Positions 35,122 to 45,103 of a stretch of DNA of 64,000 nucleotides are shown piece by piece. The stretch spans positions 186,001 through 250,000 of the forward strand of contig NZ_WTYS01000001.1 in the NCBI RefSeq assembly GCF_009827545.1, in the 5' to 3' direction. Below the pieces are notes generated by a model. The model was not told the DNA's origin and ran no database searches. It was given only the letters and a program-made list of their open reading frames with translations. Each line of letters starts with the position of its first letter. Position 1 is the stretch's first letter. This DNA comes from Pontixanthobacter gangjinensis (GTDB lineage Bacteria > Pseudomonadota > Alphaproteobacteria > Sphingomonadales > Sphingomonadaceae). A program made the position numbers and the translations under genes.

Positions 35122-36273
35122 ATGAACGATGACCGCTTTCCGCTAAGCGGCCTGAAAGTTGTCGAACTTGCGCGAGTCTTGGCTGGCCCTTGGGTCGGGC
35201 AGACTTTGGCGGACCTTGGTGCGGATGTGATCAAGGTCGAAAGCCCTGACGGTGACGGAACCCGCCAATGGGGCCCACCTTGGATTGATAGGGGGGCCGA
35301 GGCACCAGAGGCAGCCTATTACCACGCCTGCAATCGCGGCAAGCGAAGCGTTGTGGCCGATTTCAATGACCCAGCCGATCTGGATAGCGTTCGTCATTTG
35401 TGTAGCAGAGCCGATGTCGTGGTGGAGAATTTCAAGACCGGAACATTGGCGAAGTTCGGGCTCGATTACCGAAGCCTCCAGCCTGCTAATCCGCGTCTAG
35501 TCTATTGTTCCATCACTGGCTTCGGACAAACCGGACCCCGCGCTCATGAAGCAGGATATGATTTTGTCGTGCAGGGGATGAGTGGCTTTATGTCGCTAAC
35601 AGGAGAGCCTGACGGCAATCCGATGAAAATGGGTATTTCAATTTCAGATCTGACCTGCGGTCTGTATTCCACAATTGCCATCCAATCCGCTTTGATGATG
35701 CGCGAGCGGACTGGCACCGGCCAGCATATCGATATGTCGCTGCTCGATTGCTCGATCGCGCTCCTGGCGAGTCAGGCGCTCAGCCAATTTGCCACCGGGG
35801 CTAACCCGCCACGCATGGGTAATGCTCATGCGCAGGTTGTACCCTATGGGGTATTCGCCACTGCAGACGGTCATGTGATTCTTGCGCCCGCCAATGACCG
35901 GCTCTTTGTGAAAATGATGCACGTTTTGAAGCGAGATGATCTGGCCGGAGACATACGGTTAGCAGACAACCCCGGGCGGATCGAAAACAGGGGCTGGATG
36001 GACAAAGAGATCGCTGATGAGGTCCGTACATGGAATTCAGCTGAATTAATGGCCGCATGCAAACTGGCGGGCGTGCCAGCAGGCCCTATTAACCGGATCG
36101 ATGAGGTCTTTGACGAACCCCAAGTTGCCGCCCGCGGGATGAAAATCGAAACCGACGGTGTGCCTGGGGTGCGCAGCCCGTTCGTCTTTTCGGGCGCCGA
36201 TCTCGCGTTTGGCCGCGCGTCACCGAAGCTCGGCGAGGAAAATGTGTCGATCTGGTCCAGTTGGGACAGTTGA
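35122..36273 (+). CDS. CaiB/BaiF family (class III) CoA-transferase
   Basis: A 383-residue enzyme. LSGLKVVELARVLAGPWVGQ is the family start, LGADVIKVESPDGDGTRQWG and YYHACNRGKRSV follow, and RADVVVENFKTGTLAKFGLD holds the catalytic aspartate region (VVVENF). QHIDMSLLDCSIALLA is also characteristic. It transfers CoA between carboxylic acids; the acid is unknown. Position after scoB suggests a link to short-chain acyl-CoA metabolism. ATG at 35122 preferred to TTG two codons upstream. Confidence 0.92.
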   Translation: MNDDRFPLSGLKVVELARVLAGPWVGQTLADLGADVIKVESPDGDGTRQWGPPWIDRGAEAPEAAYYHACNRGKRSVVADFNDPADLDSVRHLCSRADVVVENFKTGTLAKFGLDYRSLQPANPRLVYCSITGFGQTGPRAHEAGYDFVVQGMSGFMSLTGEPDGNPMKMGISISDLTCGLYSTIAIQSALMMRERTGTGQHIDMSLLDCSIALLASQALSQFATGANPPRMGNAHAQVVPYGVFATADGHVILAPANDRLFVKMMHVLKRDDLAGDIRLADNPGRIENRGWMDKEIADEVRTWNSAELMAACKLAGVPAGPINRIDEVFDEPQVAARGMKIETDGVPGVRSPFVFSGADLAFGRASPKLGEENVSIWSSWDS

Positions 36274-36306
36274 ACGAAACGCAACACTACCCAGCCTAAA
36301 ATCACA

Positions 36307-36335
36307 TTGACCGCGAATATGTTTCGGGTATTTCT
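36307..36335 (+). promoter_or_regulatory. Promoter of the GbsR-type regulator
   Basis: TTGACC (36307-36312), 17-base spacer, ATTTCT (36330-36335). The -10 hexamer is weak and is buried in the palindrome at 36331-36348, as expected for an autorepressed gene. Confidence 0.45.
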
Positions 36336-36348
36336 GTTCCAACAGAAA
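36331..36348. promoter_or_regulatory. Operator candidate 1 for the GbsR/MarR regulator
   Basis: TTTCTGTTCCAACAGAAA, a perfect 18-base palindrome (nine pairs with flanking A/T), ends 11 bases before the regulator ATG. A second copy with the same outer bases and length occurs at 36959-36976. Confidence 0.65.
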
Positions 36349-36358
36349 TGGATGAATC

Positions 36359-36904
36359 ATGGAGCAATTGCTCGAAATCCCTGAAGTCCGGTCTTTTATC
36401 CTTCACTGGGGGGAGATGGGCAATCATTGGGGCGTGAACCGGTCTGTCGCGCAGGTTCATGCGCTGCTTTATCTCTCAGACCGTCCACTGCATGCTGAAG
36501 AGATCACCATCGGCCTAGGGCTAGCGCGGTCTAATGTTTCCACTGCGCTCAAAGAACTCCAATCTTACGCAATCGTCCGGCGGGTGCATGTCGAGGCCGA
36601 TCGGCGCGACCACTTCATTGCCGAGACCGATTTATGGGACATGCTGATGAAAATCGTCAGCGAGCGGAAAAAGCGTGAAATTGACCCTACCATCCAGATG
36701 CTCGGCGGATTGGCAGAGCAACTAGAAGGCCGCACCGATGTACCCGAACACGTGACCCAGCGTATCCAGCGGATGCATGAATTTATCGGCACGCTCGGCC
36801 ATTGGTATGACGATGTCCGGCGCCTGCCTAAATCTACGTTGGTCACACTCATGAAGCTCGGCTCGAAAGTTTCGCGCTTCCTACCCGGTAAGTCGAAAGA
36901 CTAA
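36359..36904 (+). CDS. GbsR/MarR family transcriptional regulator
   Basis: A 181-residue winged-helix regulator. HALLYLSDRPLHAEEITIGLGLARSNVSTALKELQSYAIVRRVH is the helix-turn-helix and wing region and closely fits the GbsR family, which often controls osmolyte or membrane genes. The C-terminal half (MKIVSERKKREIDPTIQMLG onwards) is helical. Start ATGGAGCAAT at 36359. Probably represses itself and the downstream membrane protein through the paired palindromes. Confidence 0.9.
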   Translation: MEQLLEIPEVRSFILHWGEMGNHWGVNRSVAQVHALLYLSDRPLHAEEITIGLGLARSNVSTALKELQSYAIVRRVHVEADRRDHFIAETDLWDMLMKIVSERKKREIDPTIQMLGGLAEQLEGRTDVPEHVTQRIQRMHEFIGTLGHWYDDVRRLPKSTLVTLMKLGSKVSRFLPGKSKD

Positions 36905-36958
36905 AATCCACACAAACTAAAAGGAGCAAACCAGACCAGGCAAACTTAGAAACACGTA

Positions 36959-36976
36959 TTTCTCTAATTACAGAAA
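36959..36976. promoter_or_regulatory. Operator candidate 2 upstream of the membrane protein gene
   Basis: TTTCTCTAATTACAGAAA matches operator 1 at 13 of 18 positions, with the same TTTCT-N8-AGAAA frame. A further AGAAA half-site lies at 36948-36952. It ends 12 bases before the next ATG. Confidence 0.55.
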
Positions 36977-36988
36977 GAACAGGAGTTT

Positions 36989-37405
36989 ATGATGACTGCA
37001 ATTGTAATTTACGTCGCCTATTTGGTGATCAGCATCGGACTAACCATTTGGGTCGCTGGCACCCTATCCAAAAATGGAGAGATCTTCTTGATCGACTGTT
37101 TCGGGCATGACGAGAAACTGGCGCGGTCGACCAACCATTTACTCGTGGTCGGGTTCTATCTGGTCAATTTGGGATTCATCCTGCTGGCTCTTCAATTCGG
37201 CCATCCGCCGGACGATGCTGCAGGTGCCATTCGCTTCCTCTCCAGCAAAATCGGCCTGTCTGTGCTGGTGCTCGGTGCAATGCACTTCTTCAACATGAAT
37301 GCGATTGCCAAATTTGGCCGGAAAGTCGGAACCTGGTTCCGCGAAGGCCAATGGGCTGATGCGGCCATGCACGGACAGCCTGCTGAGCCAGCGCACCCCG
37401 CTTAG
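36989..37405 (+). CDS. Small integral membrane protein, unknown function
   Basis: A 138-residue inner-membrane protein with three likely helices (about 3-25, 47-70, 88-108) and a hydrophilic C terminus. Two adjacent ATGs (36989 and 36992) share the AGGAG at 36981; spacing slightly favours the second. I do not recognise a family beyond hypothetical membrane protein. Probably controlled by the GbsR-type regulator encoded just upstream. A bidirectional terminator follows. Confidence 0.75.
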   Translation: MMTAIVIYVAYLVISIGLTIWVAGTLSKNGEIFLIDCFGHDEKLARSTNHLLVVGFYLVNLGFILLALQFGHPPDDAAGAIRFLSSKIGLSVLVLGAMHFFNMNAIAKFGRKVGTWFREGQWADAAMHGQPAEPAHPA

Positions 37406-37420
37406 CCTTAGGCAAATAAT

Positions 37421-37454
37421 AAAGGCGATCGTTCCGACAGGACCGATCGCCTTT
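37421..37454. terminator. Bidirectional terminator
   Basis: AAAGGCGATCG (37421-37431) pairs with CGATCGCCTTT (37444-37454), with A- and T-tracts flanking both sides. It serves the membrane protein gene and the convergent metK. Confidence 0.88.
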
Positions 37455-37475
37455 ATTGCAAGCAATCCAACCGGA

Positions 37476-38693
37476 CTAGGCCAGTGCGGCTTTCAGCTTC
37501 TCAACCAAATCAGTCCGCTCCCATGGGAACAAATCGCCCTCAGCCTTGCGGCCGAAATGACCATATGCAGCCGTACCGCGATAGATCGGCTTATTAAGAC
37601 CGAGATGCGTGCGGATACCCCTAGGCGTAAGTTTGACCAGCCCGGGGATGGCCGCCTCAATCCGGCTTTCGTCAACGCTGCCAGTGCCATGCAGATCGAC
37701 GTAAATCGACAAAGGCTCTGCCACACCAATCGCGTAAGACAGCTGGATCGTGCAGCGCCGAGCCAAACCGGCCGCAACAATGTTTTTTGCCAGATAGCGC
37801 GTGATGTAGGCTGCCGAACGATCCACCTTGGTCGGATCTTTACCACTGAATGCGCCACCGCCATGTGGGGCTGCGCCGCCATAGGTGTCGACGATAATCT
37901 TGCGTCCGGTCAATCCGGCGTCCCCGTCTGGTCCGCCAATTTCGAATTTTCCGGTCGGATTTATGTGATAGACCGTGTTGTCGGTCAGCAGTTCCGCCGG
38001 AAGCACGTCAGCAATCACGCCCTTCACATAATCACGAAGCTCGGCATATTTTGCCTCATCGCCTTCGCCGTTATGGAAGTAGTATCCCGGCGCGTGCTGG
38101 GTTGAAACGACGATTGCAGTTGCTTCAACAGGACGCTCATTGGCGTAACGCAATGTCACTTGGCTCTTGGTGTCAGGCTCTAAGAATGGCGCTTTGCCCG
38201 ATTTGCGATCGGCCGCCATCTGTTCAAGAATCTTGTGGCTGTAATCGAGTGTTGCTGGCATCAAGTCAGGGGTCTCGTCCGACGCATAGCCAAACATTAT
38301 GCCCTGATCGCCTGCGCCTTCATCCTTGTCATCGGCAGCATCAACGCCTTGCGCGATATCGACCGATTGACCGTGCAAATTGTTCTCGAACTTGAGGGTT
38401 TTCCAGTGGAAGCCAACTTGCTCATAGCCGATCTCGCGGACGGTCTGGCGAACTGCTGCTTCGATTTTCTCGGGAATTCCATCGGCCCATTGACCGTCTT
38501 GATAGATACCCTGACCTCGAATTTCACCAGCCAGTACAACCAATTGGGTTGTCGTCATCGTTTCGCAAGCAATCCGAGCCTCGGGATCAATGCCGAGGAA
38601 TAGGTCGACGATAGCGTCCGAGATTTGGTCCGAAACCTTGTCCGGATGGCCTTCGGAAACGCTTTCTGAAGTGAAGAGAAAACTGTTACGCAT
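37476..38693 (-). CDS. metK: S-adenosylmethionine synthetase
   Basis: A 405-residue enzyme making SAM from methionine and [37 protein letters not shown] and [19 protein letters not shown] are the standard signatures. The start at 38693 is fixed by the family. It lies 40 bases downstream of lnt on the same strand; no SAM riboswitch was recognised, though ATAAAG-AAAT-CTTTAT (38703-38718) could form a small hairpin in the leader. Confidence 0.98.
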   Translation of the reverse strand: MRNSFLFTSESVSEGHPDKVSDQISDAIVDLFLGIDPEARIACETMTTTQLVVLAGEIRGQGIYQDGQWADGIPEKIEAAVRQTVREIGYEQVGFHWKTLKFENNLHGQSVDIAQGVDAADDKDEGAGDQGIMFGYASDETPDLMPATLDYSHKILEQMAADRKSGKAPFLEPDTKSQVTLRYANERPVEATAIVVSTQHAPGYYFHNGEGDEAKYAELRDYVKGVIADVLPAELLTDNTVYHINPTGKFEIGGPDGDAGLTGRKIIVDTYGGAAPHGGGAFSGKDPTKVDRSAAYITRYLAKNIVAAGLARRCTIQLSYAIGVAEPLSIYVDLHGTGSVDESRIEAAIPGLVKLTPRGIRTHLGLNKPIYRGTAAYGHFGRKAEGDLFPWERTDLVEKLKAALA

Positions 38694-38733
38694 GATGCAC
38701 CATATAAAGAAATCTTTATGTCTTGCGCGGGTC

Positions 38734-40308
38734 CTAGCTGCGCCGGAAGCGTGTTGCAACCATCGATGCGATGATTGAGAGAATTGCCCAGGAAAGCGGC
38801 AATATATTGCCAAACCGAGAAAACAGCGTTGGCTCTTTGGCCGGTGGCACAATCCCATCAATCCGAGCCGCTTCATGCTTCGAGATATATTTCCGCACCA
38901 CGCCATTGGCATCAATGACAGCGCTTATGCCGGTGGTGGTCGAGCGCAAGACTGGAAGCCCTTCTTCGATTGCCCGCATTCTGGCCTGCGCCAGATGCTG
39001 CGGTGGACCCCACGCGCCAAACCAACCGTCATTAGAGGGATTGAATATATAATCAGGTCGGTTCTCCGCATCGACAACTTGACCGGAAAAAATGATTTCG
39101 TAGCAAATCTGAACGCCGGCTTTGCCCCATTCACCCAGTTCAAGCGTCTGCGGGCCAGGCCCGGGAATGAAGTCGATTGCGCCTGCGACCAGGCGCGTTG
39201 CGCCAAGCGGTTCCAACAACCAGCGCAAAGCCAGATATTCGCCGTAAGGGACCAGATGCGCTTTGTCATAACCGGCGACAATCCGGCCATTTGAATTTAT
39301 CGCAGTGACTGCGTTGCGTGCGCCCGACACCTTGCCATCCTCGAATTCGAGATCGACAGCTCCGGTCAGCATTAAACCACCGTCACCAGCGACTTTTCCT
39401 AACCGAAGGCGCGCAAAGAGGGGGTCCCCTGCTGCCGTCATTTGGTCATAATATCGTTGCGGATAGCCGTCGCGAAGATAGTCTGGAACGCCCGATTCGG
39501 GCCAAAGAAGCAAACGTTTTCCAACGTCGCGTTGCTTAACTGAAAGCGACGCTGATCGCAGAAAATGCCCTTCAAATTGCGCGGGATCGTCGAGCACTTC
39601 TTGCCGTACATCCGGCTGAATCAGGGTAAAAGCGAGGGTGCCTTCCTCGCGTTCCGGAGCGGGGAAATACATCGCTACGGCCATGGCCGCTGTCACACCA
39701 ATCGTGGCCACAAAGCGGCGCGATTGGATCAACGCCAACAGACCGGCGGCAAGGCATACAACCAAGCCTGACAGCGCGTAAGTTCCAAGCCAAGGCAAAA
39801 TAACCGCAGCACCGGGACGATCAAACGATCCCAGCAAAACAAGGCCCAGAGGGTCCCAAGCATAGCCGGTAAACACCCAACTGCGCAGCCACTCGGAAAT
39901 TGTCCAACTGCCCGCAAACGCAAATGCGAACATTCCAAGCCTATCGCCAGACACTAACCATTTGGCCAACCAGCATGCCAATGCCGGGTAGACAGCAAGA
40001 TAAAGCGACAACAGAGGTACAGCAAGCCAGCCCAAAGCCGCGGGCATTTCCGCTTGGTAGGTGAAGGCGGTGGCAATCCAATTGTTCGCCAGAGTGAAAT
40101 GGGAAACCCCAAACAGCCAGCCAAGCAAAGCCGCCCGCTTGCGTGTTTCAGCCTGCAGAACCAGCCAGCCAAGCCCCGCCATCGCGAAAAGGGTCAATGG
40201 CCAAGCGGATAGCGGCGGAAAGCCAGTTGCAGCAAGCAAGCCCAACACCAGCGCAAAAAGGCGCGGCCAATCGGAAACGAATTCAAGCGCTTTTGCGAGG
40301 ACAGTCAT
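38734..40308 (-). CDS. lnt: Apolipoprotein N-acyltransferase
   Basis: A 524-residue inner-membrane enzyme that completes lipoprotein maturation by N-acylating the terminal cysteine. Six or more membrane segments occupy about residues 1-210; the periplasmic nitrilase-like domain carries the catalytic triad regions [11 protein letters not shown] (Glu), [13 protein letters not shown] (Lys) and VQICYEIIF (Cys). A final helix closes the protein. It sits between DUF4167 (39-base gap) and metK (40-base gap), a likely operon. Confidence 0.96.
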   Translation of the reverse strand: MTVLAKALEFVSDWPRLFALVLGLLAATGFPPLSAWPLTLFAMAGLGWLVLQAETRKRAALLGWLFGVSHFTLANNWIATAFTYQAEMPAALGWLAVPLLSLYLAVYPALACWLAKWLVSGDRLGMFAFAFAGSWTISEWLRSWVFTGYAWDPLGLVLLGSFDRPGAAVILPWLGTYALSGLVVCLAAGLLALIQSRRFVATIGVTAAMAVAMYFPAPEREEGTLAFTLIQPDVRQEVLDDPAQFEGHFLRSASLSVKQRDVGKRLLLWPESGVPDYLRDGYPQRYYDQMTAAGDPLFARLRLGKVAGDGGLMLTGAVDLEFEDGKVSGARNAVTAINSNGRIVAGYDKAHLVPYGEYLALRWLLEPLGATRLVAGAIDFIPGPGPQTLELGEWGKAGVQICYEIIFSGQVVDAENRPDYIFNPSNDGWFGAWGPPQHLAQARMRAIEEGLPVLRSTTTGISAVIDANGVVRKYISKHEAARIDGIVPPAKEPTLFSRFGNILPLSWAILSIIASMVATRFRRS

Positions 40309-40347
40309 GTTCCGCCCCTCCGCGCCGGCGACCTAAACGGTCAAGCT

Positions 40348-41064
40348 TCAGCTAACCGCTTCAGCCGCATTATCGTCGCTGGCCGGCTTACGCCTGCGCG
40401 GCGCACGCTTGGGTTTTTCCGGCGCTTCTTCGGATAGAGCGCCAATTGATGGCGGAAGCGCCGCTGCATCAATCTCGCCACTGCCCGCATCCATTTTGGG
40501 TTTGGCAACTCTAGGCTTGCGAGGCCGCTTGACTTCGCGAGTTACGATTGCGTCGTCGCGCTGAGCTTCGTCCTTGGCTTGGCCTTCATTGCGATCACCA
40601 CCCTCCGAGACACCTTCATCGCGCCTGCTTCGGCCACGTCCGCGGCCGTGTTGCTGCCGATCTTCACGGGGCCGATCTTCACGGGGCCGATCATTGGTAT
40701 TGCGGTCATTGGGGCGCCGCTGGTTAGGCCGGCGATCTTCATTGTCGCCGCCTTCAGCATTGTCGCCATCATTATCACCGCGTTCGTCCTGACGCTTCGC
40801 ACGCGATTCGTCCTGCCGCGCCTTATTATCGGCAATCACACGAAAATAATGATCGGCGAATTGCAGATAATATTCTGCCTGTACGCGATCATCATTATGC
40901 TGCGCGTCCTGTGCCAGCTTTTTATATTTATCGAGCATCTGCGCCGCATTTCCGCGCGCACGATTATCAATTCGGTTGGCCTGATTACCACCTGCTGGAC
41001 CGCGATTGGTATTTGGACGACCGCGGCCACGGCGATTGCTGTTATTGTTACGATTGTTATTCAA
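40348..41064 (-). CDS. DUF4167 domain-containing protein
   Basis: A 238-residue protein. The N-terminal domain (about 1-95) with ARGNAAQMLDKYKKLAQDAQ and QAEYYLQFADHYFRVIADN is the conserved alphaproteobacterial DUF4167. The remainder is low-complexity, rich in Arg, Asp, Asn and Gly (RPREDRPREDRQQHGRGRGR), resembling RNA-binding tails. The N-terminal 40 residues are also Asn/Arg/Gly rich. An RNA-related role is a guess from composition. The 246 bases upstream to prmC show no clear RNA gene. Confidence 0.85.
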   Translation of the reverse strand: MNNNRNNNSNRRGRGRPNTNRGPAGGNQANRIDNRARGNAAQMLDKYKKLAQDAQHNDDRVQAEYYLQFADHYFRVIADNKARQDESRAKRQDERGDNDGDNAEGGDNEDRRPNQRRPNDRNTNDRPREDRPREDRQQHGRGRGRSRRDEGVSEGGDRNEGQAKDEAQRDDAIVTREVKRPRKPRVAKPKMDAGSGEIDAAALPPSIGALSEEAPEKPKRAPRRRKPASDDNAAEAVS

Positions 41065-41310
41065 GGAATTCTCTTCCCGGTAGCGACCATTGGCGGCGTG
41101 AAATATGCCGGCCTGGTCAAATGAGCCCTCGCCGCGATTGAATTATCGCGAACCGCGCTGCCCCATCTGCAATTTGCCTGTTCCGTTCGCCAAAGCACCC
41201 GTGTGCACGCGTATCGCAAATGTTGGAGCTAGACCGGGTTCGGAACGAAAACACTGCGAACCACTGATCTGAAGTAGGAGGTAACCACTGTTTGCGCCTT
41301 TGCCAAGCCT

Positions 41311-42135
41311 TTATCGCAACAATAGCGCGCGCGGCCTGTGGGCAAGATCGCGATGAAGCTCAGTCTGGAAACCGGATTGCTGCGCGATCCGGGCAACGGA
41401 CACATCTTGCTGATAGCCGATCTCCAGCACCGCGACACCTTGCTGGGTGAGTAGGTTTCGCAATTGTGGGACCAGAATCCGGTAATCATCGAGCCCGTCT
41501 GGCCCGGCATAAAGCGCCTTTGCAGGCTCATAATCAGCGACCGATTTTTCGAGCGCGACTGTCGTTTCGACATAGGGCGGATTGGCAACAATCAGATCGA
41601 ATCGGCCAAGCGCATCAGCCCAGCCATCTTCCGTCCAATCGGCATGGATCAAATGCGCGCGATCCGCCACACCTAGCTTGGCCGCATTGGCCGCCGCAAC
41701 AGAGACTGCGGCAAGCGATTCATCGATCCCTATCCCGGTGGATTGTGGCAGTTCAGCCAGCAGAGTCAGCAGCAACACCCCTGACCCGGTCCCGAGATCA
41801 AGAATCCGGGCATCCGGCTGACAATTAGCCAAAGCGGTTTCGATGATGGTCTCGCTGTCGGGGCGCGGTATCAGTACATCGGGCGTGACTAAAAATTCGC
41901 GGCCGAAAAACTCCTGATGACCGAGGATATAGGCAACAGGCTCATAATTTGTACGGCGCTGCAGCAAATCGGCGAATTGCCGCGGGACTTCCAAGCCAGA
42001 CCCGCTCAAGAGCATTTGAGAACGCGAAATGCCAAGCGCATGGGCCATCAACAATTCGGCATCGAGCCTCGCTGTGTCAGAGATATCGCCAAGCTGATTG
42101 GCCGCTTCGCGCAAGGTGGCGGCAACCGAATTCAT
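41311..42135 (-). CDS. prmC: Release factor glutamine N5-methyltransferase
   Basis: A 274-residue class I methyltransferase that methylates the GGQ glutamine of release factors. [13 protein letters not shown] is the SAM motif and [12 protein letters not shown] contains the NPPY active-site motif. The start overlaps the prfA stop by four bases, as its substrate gene is prfA; this is the common arrangement. Confidence 0.96.
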   Translation of the reverse strand: MNSVAATLREAANQLGDISDTARLDAELLMAHALGISRSQMLLSGSGLEVPRQFADLLQRRTNYEPVAYILGHQEFFGREFLVTPDVLIPRPDSETIIETALANCQPDARILDLGTGSGVLLLTLLAELPQSTGIGIDESLAAVSVAAANAAKLGVADRAHLIHADWTEDGWADALGRFDLIVANPPYVETTVALEKSVADYEPAKALYAGPDGLDDYRILVPQLRNLLTQQGVAVLEIGYQQDVSVARIAQQSGFQTELHRDLAHRPRALLLR

Positions 42136-43199
42136 GATTCTAGCGTGGCGAGCCGCTTAGCTTCGTCTTCAGCGATCAACGCGTCGATCAATTCGGGCAG
42201 ACCTGATCCTTCGAGCACTTCGGTCAATTTGTGCAGCGTCAGACCAATCCGGTGGTCGGTCACGCGCCCTTGCGGGAAATTATACGTCCGGATACGTTCG
42301 CTGCGGTCGCCGCTGCCGACCATGGCCTTGCGCGCTTCCGCCTCGGCCCCGTGTGCCTCGGCGCGCTTCAAATCGTACAGCCGCGTGCGCAGGACCTGCA
42401 TCGCCTTGTCTTTGTTCTTGTGCTGGCTGCGCTGATCCTGTTGGATTACAACCAGTCCGGTCGGCAAGTGAGTCAGGCGCACAGCGGAATCGGTGGTGTT
42501 GACGTGCTGACCGCCCGCTCCGCTGGCGCGGTAGATGTCGATTTTGAGATCATTTGCGTCGATATGAACATCGACCTCGTCCGGTTCCGGCAGGACCGCG
42601 ACGGTCGCCGCCGAGGTGTGAATTCGCCCGCCACTTTCAGTGACCGGAACGCGCTGAACACGGTGGACACCACTTTCGAATTTCAGTTTGGCGAACACGC
42701 CGGTGCCCTGAATATTGGCGACAATTTCTTTGAAGCCGCCCACATCGGACGCACTCATGCTCACTGGCTCAACCTTCCAGCCCATTTCGCCAGCATATTT
42801 CTCGTACATCCGGTAGAGGTCGCCCGCGAACAAGGCCGCTTCGTCGCCGCCGGTGCCTGCGCGGATTTCGAGCATGGCAGGGCGGCTGTCGGCGCTGTCA
42901 CGCGGCAGCATCGCGATGGACAGTGCGCGTTCTTTTTCGGGCAATGTCTGCCGTAATTGAGCCAGCTCTTCATCCGCCAGCGCCTTCATTTCAGGATCTT
43001 CGGTCATCACCGCAAGCTCAGCGATTTCAGCTCGGATCTCGCTGACTTCAATGGCGAGTTTCGCAACAGGTTCAAGCTCGGCATAATCGCGGCTGGCCTT
43101 GACGAACTCCTCCCCCTCCAAGGTACCCGAAGCCATCCGCGCCTCAAGTTCAGCGAAGCGATTTGTGATCTGGCGGAGGCGGTCAGCGGTGATGGTCAT
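42132..43199 (-). CDS. prfA: Peptide chain release factor 1
   Basis: A 355-residue release factor for [25 protein letters not shown] near residue 228 contains GGQ, and the P-x-T-like stop-recognition region lies near the [14 protein letters not shown] segment. It overlaps hisS by four bases upstream and prmC by four bases downstream, so the three are co-translated. Confidence 0.97.
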   Translation of the reverse strand: MTITADRLRQITNRFAELEARMASGTLEGEEFVKASRDYAELEPVAKLAIEVSEIRAEIAELAVMTEDPEMKALADEELAQLRQTLPEKERALSIAMLPRDSADSRPAMLEIRAGTGGDEAALFAGDLYRMYEKYAGEMGWKVEPVSMSASDVGGFKEIVANIQGTGVFAKLKFESGVHRVQRVPVTESGGRIHTSAATVAVLPEPDEVDVHIDANDLKIDIYRASGAGGQHVNTTDSAVRLTHLPTGLVVIQQDQRSQHKNKDKAMQVLRTRLYDLKRAEAHGAEAEARKAMVGSGDRSERIRTYNFPQGRVTDHRIGLTLHKLTEVLEGSGLPELIDALIAEDEAKRLATLES

Positions 43200-44452
43200 T
43201 TTGACAAAATCTCGGCGGCGAGGAGTATTTCAGTGACCTTGTAAACAATCCCTTCTTCTCCTCGGGCAGGGGCGTCTGACATTCCTTCACCGCCTAAAGA
43301 CAATATCGCCCGCGGACTCGCATTGGAAGCTTTGGTAAAGCGTTTGCGCGGAGAACCGCTCGCAAAAAGTTCGGATACAAGCCCATGTTTTCTTAACTCG
43401 CTTACAGCTGCAATTCCCTTGCAGAGCATCTCGTCATTTTCGACCACTACAATTACATCTGCTACAAGCTCATTCTTCTCCCCCACCAGCATCGCCAGCC
43501 GCTCGATCCCCGCAGCCCAGCCGACCGCAGGCGTTGCCGGACCGCCAAGGCCCTCCATCAATCCGTCATAACGTCCGCCGCCCAGCACTGTACTTTGTGC
43601 GCCGAGAGCCGATGCCGCCGCACTGCCTACGTCGGGGATGAACTCGAACGCTGTGTGACGGTAATAGTCGAGTCCGCGCACCAGGCTTTCGGCGCGGACC
43701 CACTTTACCCCTGCTGCATCCAGCCCGCTGGTAACAGCGCCGAAAAATGCCCGTGCTTCGTCTGACAAAAAGTCATCAATCTTGGGTGCATTGGCCAAAA
43801 ACGGCTTGTCGCGCCGGTCCTTGCTATCGAGAATCCTCAGCGGGTTTTTCTCAAGCCTCTCCTGCGAATCTTCGCTCAACTGGTCTTTGACCGCCATGAA
43901 ATATTCGATCAACGCAGCGCGCCACGCCTCGCGGCTGGTGCCATCGCCGAGCGTATTGAGGTGCAGCGTTACGCCTTCAATACCCAGCTCCTTCAACATC
44001 TGGTCGGCCATTGCGAGCAGTTCGACATCGGCTTGCGGTTCACCTGCTCCGATAATTTCGGCATCAATCTGATGGAACTGGCGGTAGCGGCCCTTCTGCG
44101 GTCGCTCGTAACGGAACAAAGGACCGTGCGTTGCCAATTTGAGCGGCGCATGTTGCTGCCAGCCATTGGTGATGTAGGCACGCGCAATTCCGGCGGTAAA
44201 TTCTGGCCGCAGCGTCAGCGATTCCCCGCCGCGATCATCGAAGCTGTACATTTCCTTCGACACAACATCGGTGGTTTCGCCCAGCGAACGCGCGAAAACT
44301 TCGGTCTTTTCGAAAACCGGCATTTCTGCCCGCCGAAAACGGTAAAGCTTGCGCACGCGTTCGAAGGTTTCGACCACGAACGCAAATGCCTCTGCATCGG
44401 GTCCGAAAATATCCTGTGTGCCGCGTATCGCATGTGGTGTCTTGCTGCTCAT
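43196..44452 (-). CDS. hisS: Histidyl-tRNA synthetase
   Basis: A 418-residue class II synthetase. The start [20 protein letters not shown], motif 2 [16 protein letters not shown], the histidine loop [15 protein letters not shown] and the motif 3 arginine region [12 protein letters not shown] are complete. The C-terminal anticodon-binding domain follows. It heads the hisS-prfA-prmC operon and is divergent from ppa. Confidence 0.97.
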   Translation of the reverse strand: MSSKTPHAIRGTQDIFGPDAEAFAFVVETFERVRKLYRFRRAEMPVFEKTEVFARSLGETTDVVSKEMYSFDDRGGESLTLRPEFTAGIARAYITNGWQQHAPLKLATHGPLFRYERPQKGRYRQFHQIDAEIIGAGEPQADVELLAMADQMLKELGIEGVTLHLNTLGDGTSREAWRAALIEYFMAVKDQLSEDSQERLEKNPLRILDSKDRRDKPFLANAPKIDDFLSDEARAFFGAVTSGLDAAGVKWVRAESLVRGLDYYRHTAFEFIPDVGSAAASALGAQSTVLGGGRYDGLMEGLGGPATPAVGWAAGIERLAMLVGEKNELVADVIVVVENDEMLCKGIAAVSELRKHGLVSELFASGSPRKRFTKASNASPRAILSLGGEGMSDAPARGEEGIVYKVTEILLAAEILSK

Positions 44453-44572
44453 AATCGCCGCTTAGGCGAGTGCGACCACACTCGCAATAATCACCCCGCA
44501 ATATCTGCGCCTTGCCGCATTGCAGCATTTTCGTTCTTGGCGATGCTGTCAGTGACCGCTAAGGGCGCGCCT

Positions 44573-45100
44573 ATGGATATCAGCAAAATCAGCATTGGCG
44601 ACAATCCGCCAGAGAGCCTTAACGTCATCATCGAAGTACCCACTGGCGGCGAACCGGTGAAGTATGAATTCGACAAAGCATCGGGCGCATTGTTCGTGGA
44701 CCGCATCCTACACACGCCAATGCGGTATCCCGCCAATTACGGCTTCATTCCGCACACTTTGTCGCCAGATGGCGATCCGCTGGACGCTCTGGTAATTGCG
44801 CGCACCCCCTTCATCGCAGGCTGTGTCGTCCGCGCACGCCCGATTGGCGTGCTCAATTTGGAAGACGAGCACGGCGGCGATGAGAAGCTGATCTGCGTGC
44901 CAGTCGACACAACGTTCCCCTATTATTCTGACGTCGGCGAAACCAAGGATTTGCCGTCAATCATCTTTCAACAGATCGAACATTTCTTCACCCATTACAA
45001 AGACCTCGAAGCTGAAAAATGGGTGCGTATCGGCAATTGGGGCGATGCGGAGGAAGCGCGTCAGATTGTTATCGAGGCGATAGAGCGAGCAAAAGCGTAA
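44573..45100 (+). CDS. ppa: Inorganic pyrophosphatase
   Basis: A 175-residue family I soluble pyrophosphatase. The signature DGDPLDALV contains the three catalytic aspartates, and YEFDKASGALFVDRILHTPM is typical. ATG at 44573 (MDISKISIGD) is the family start; a longer frame upstream only reads hisS antisense. Its stop lies three bases from the convergent MscS-BON gene. Confidence 0.97.
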   Translation: MDISKISIGDNPPESLNVIIEVPTGGEPVKYEFDKASGALFVDRILHTPMRYPANYGFIPHTLSPDGDPLDALVIARTPFIAGCVVRARPIGVLNLEDEHGGDEKLICVPVDTTFPYYSDVGETKDLPSIIFQQIEHFFTHYKDLEAEKWVRIGNWGDAEEARQIVIEAIERAKA

Positions 45101-45103
45101 CGC

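Noticed and set aside
38694-38733. SAM riboswitch before metK
   Set aside because: Only 40 bases separate lnt and metK and just a small AT hairpin is visible; no known SAM-aptamer pattern.
43961-44572. Upstream extension of ppa
   Set aside because: It reads antisense through hisS; pyrophosphatase wording begins only at 44573.
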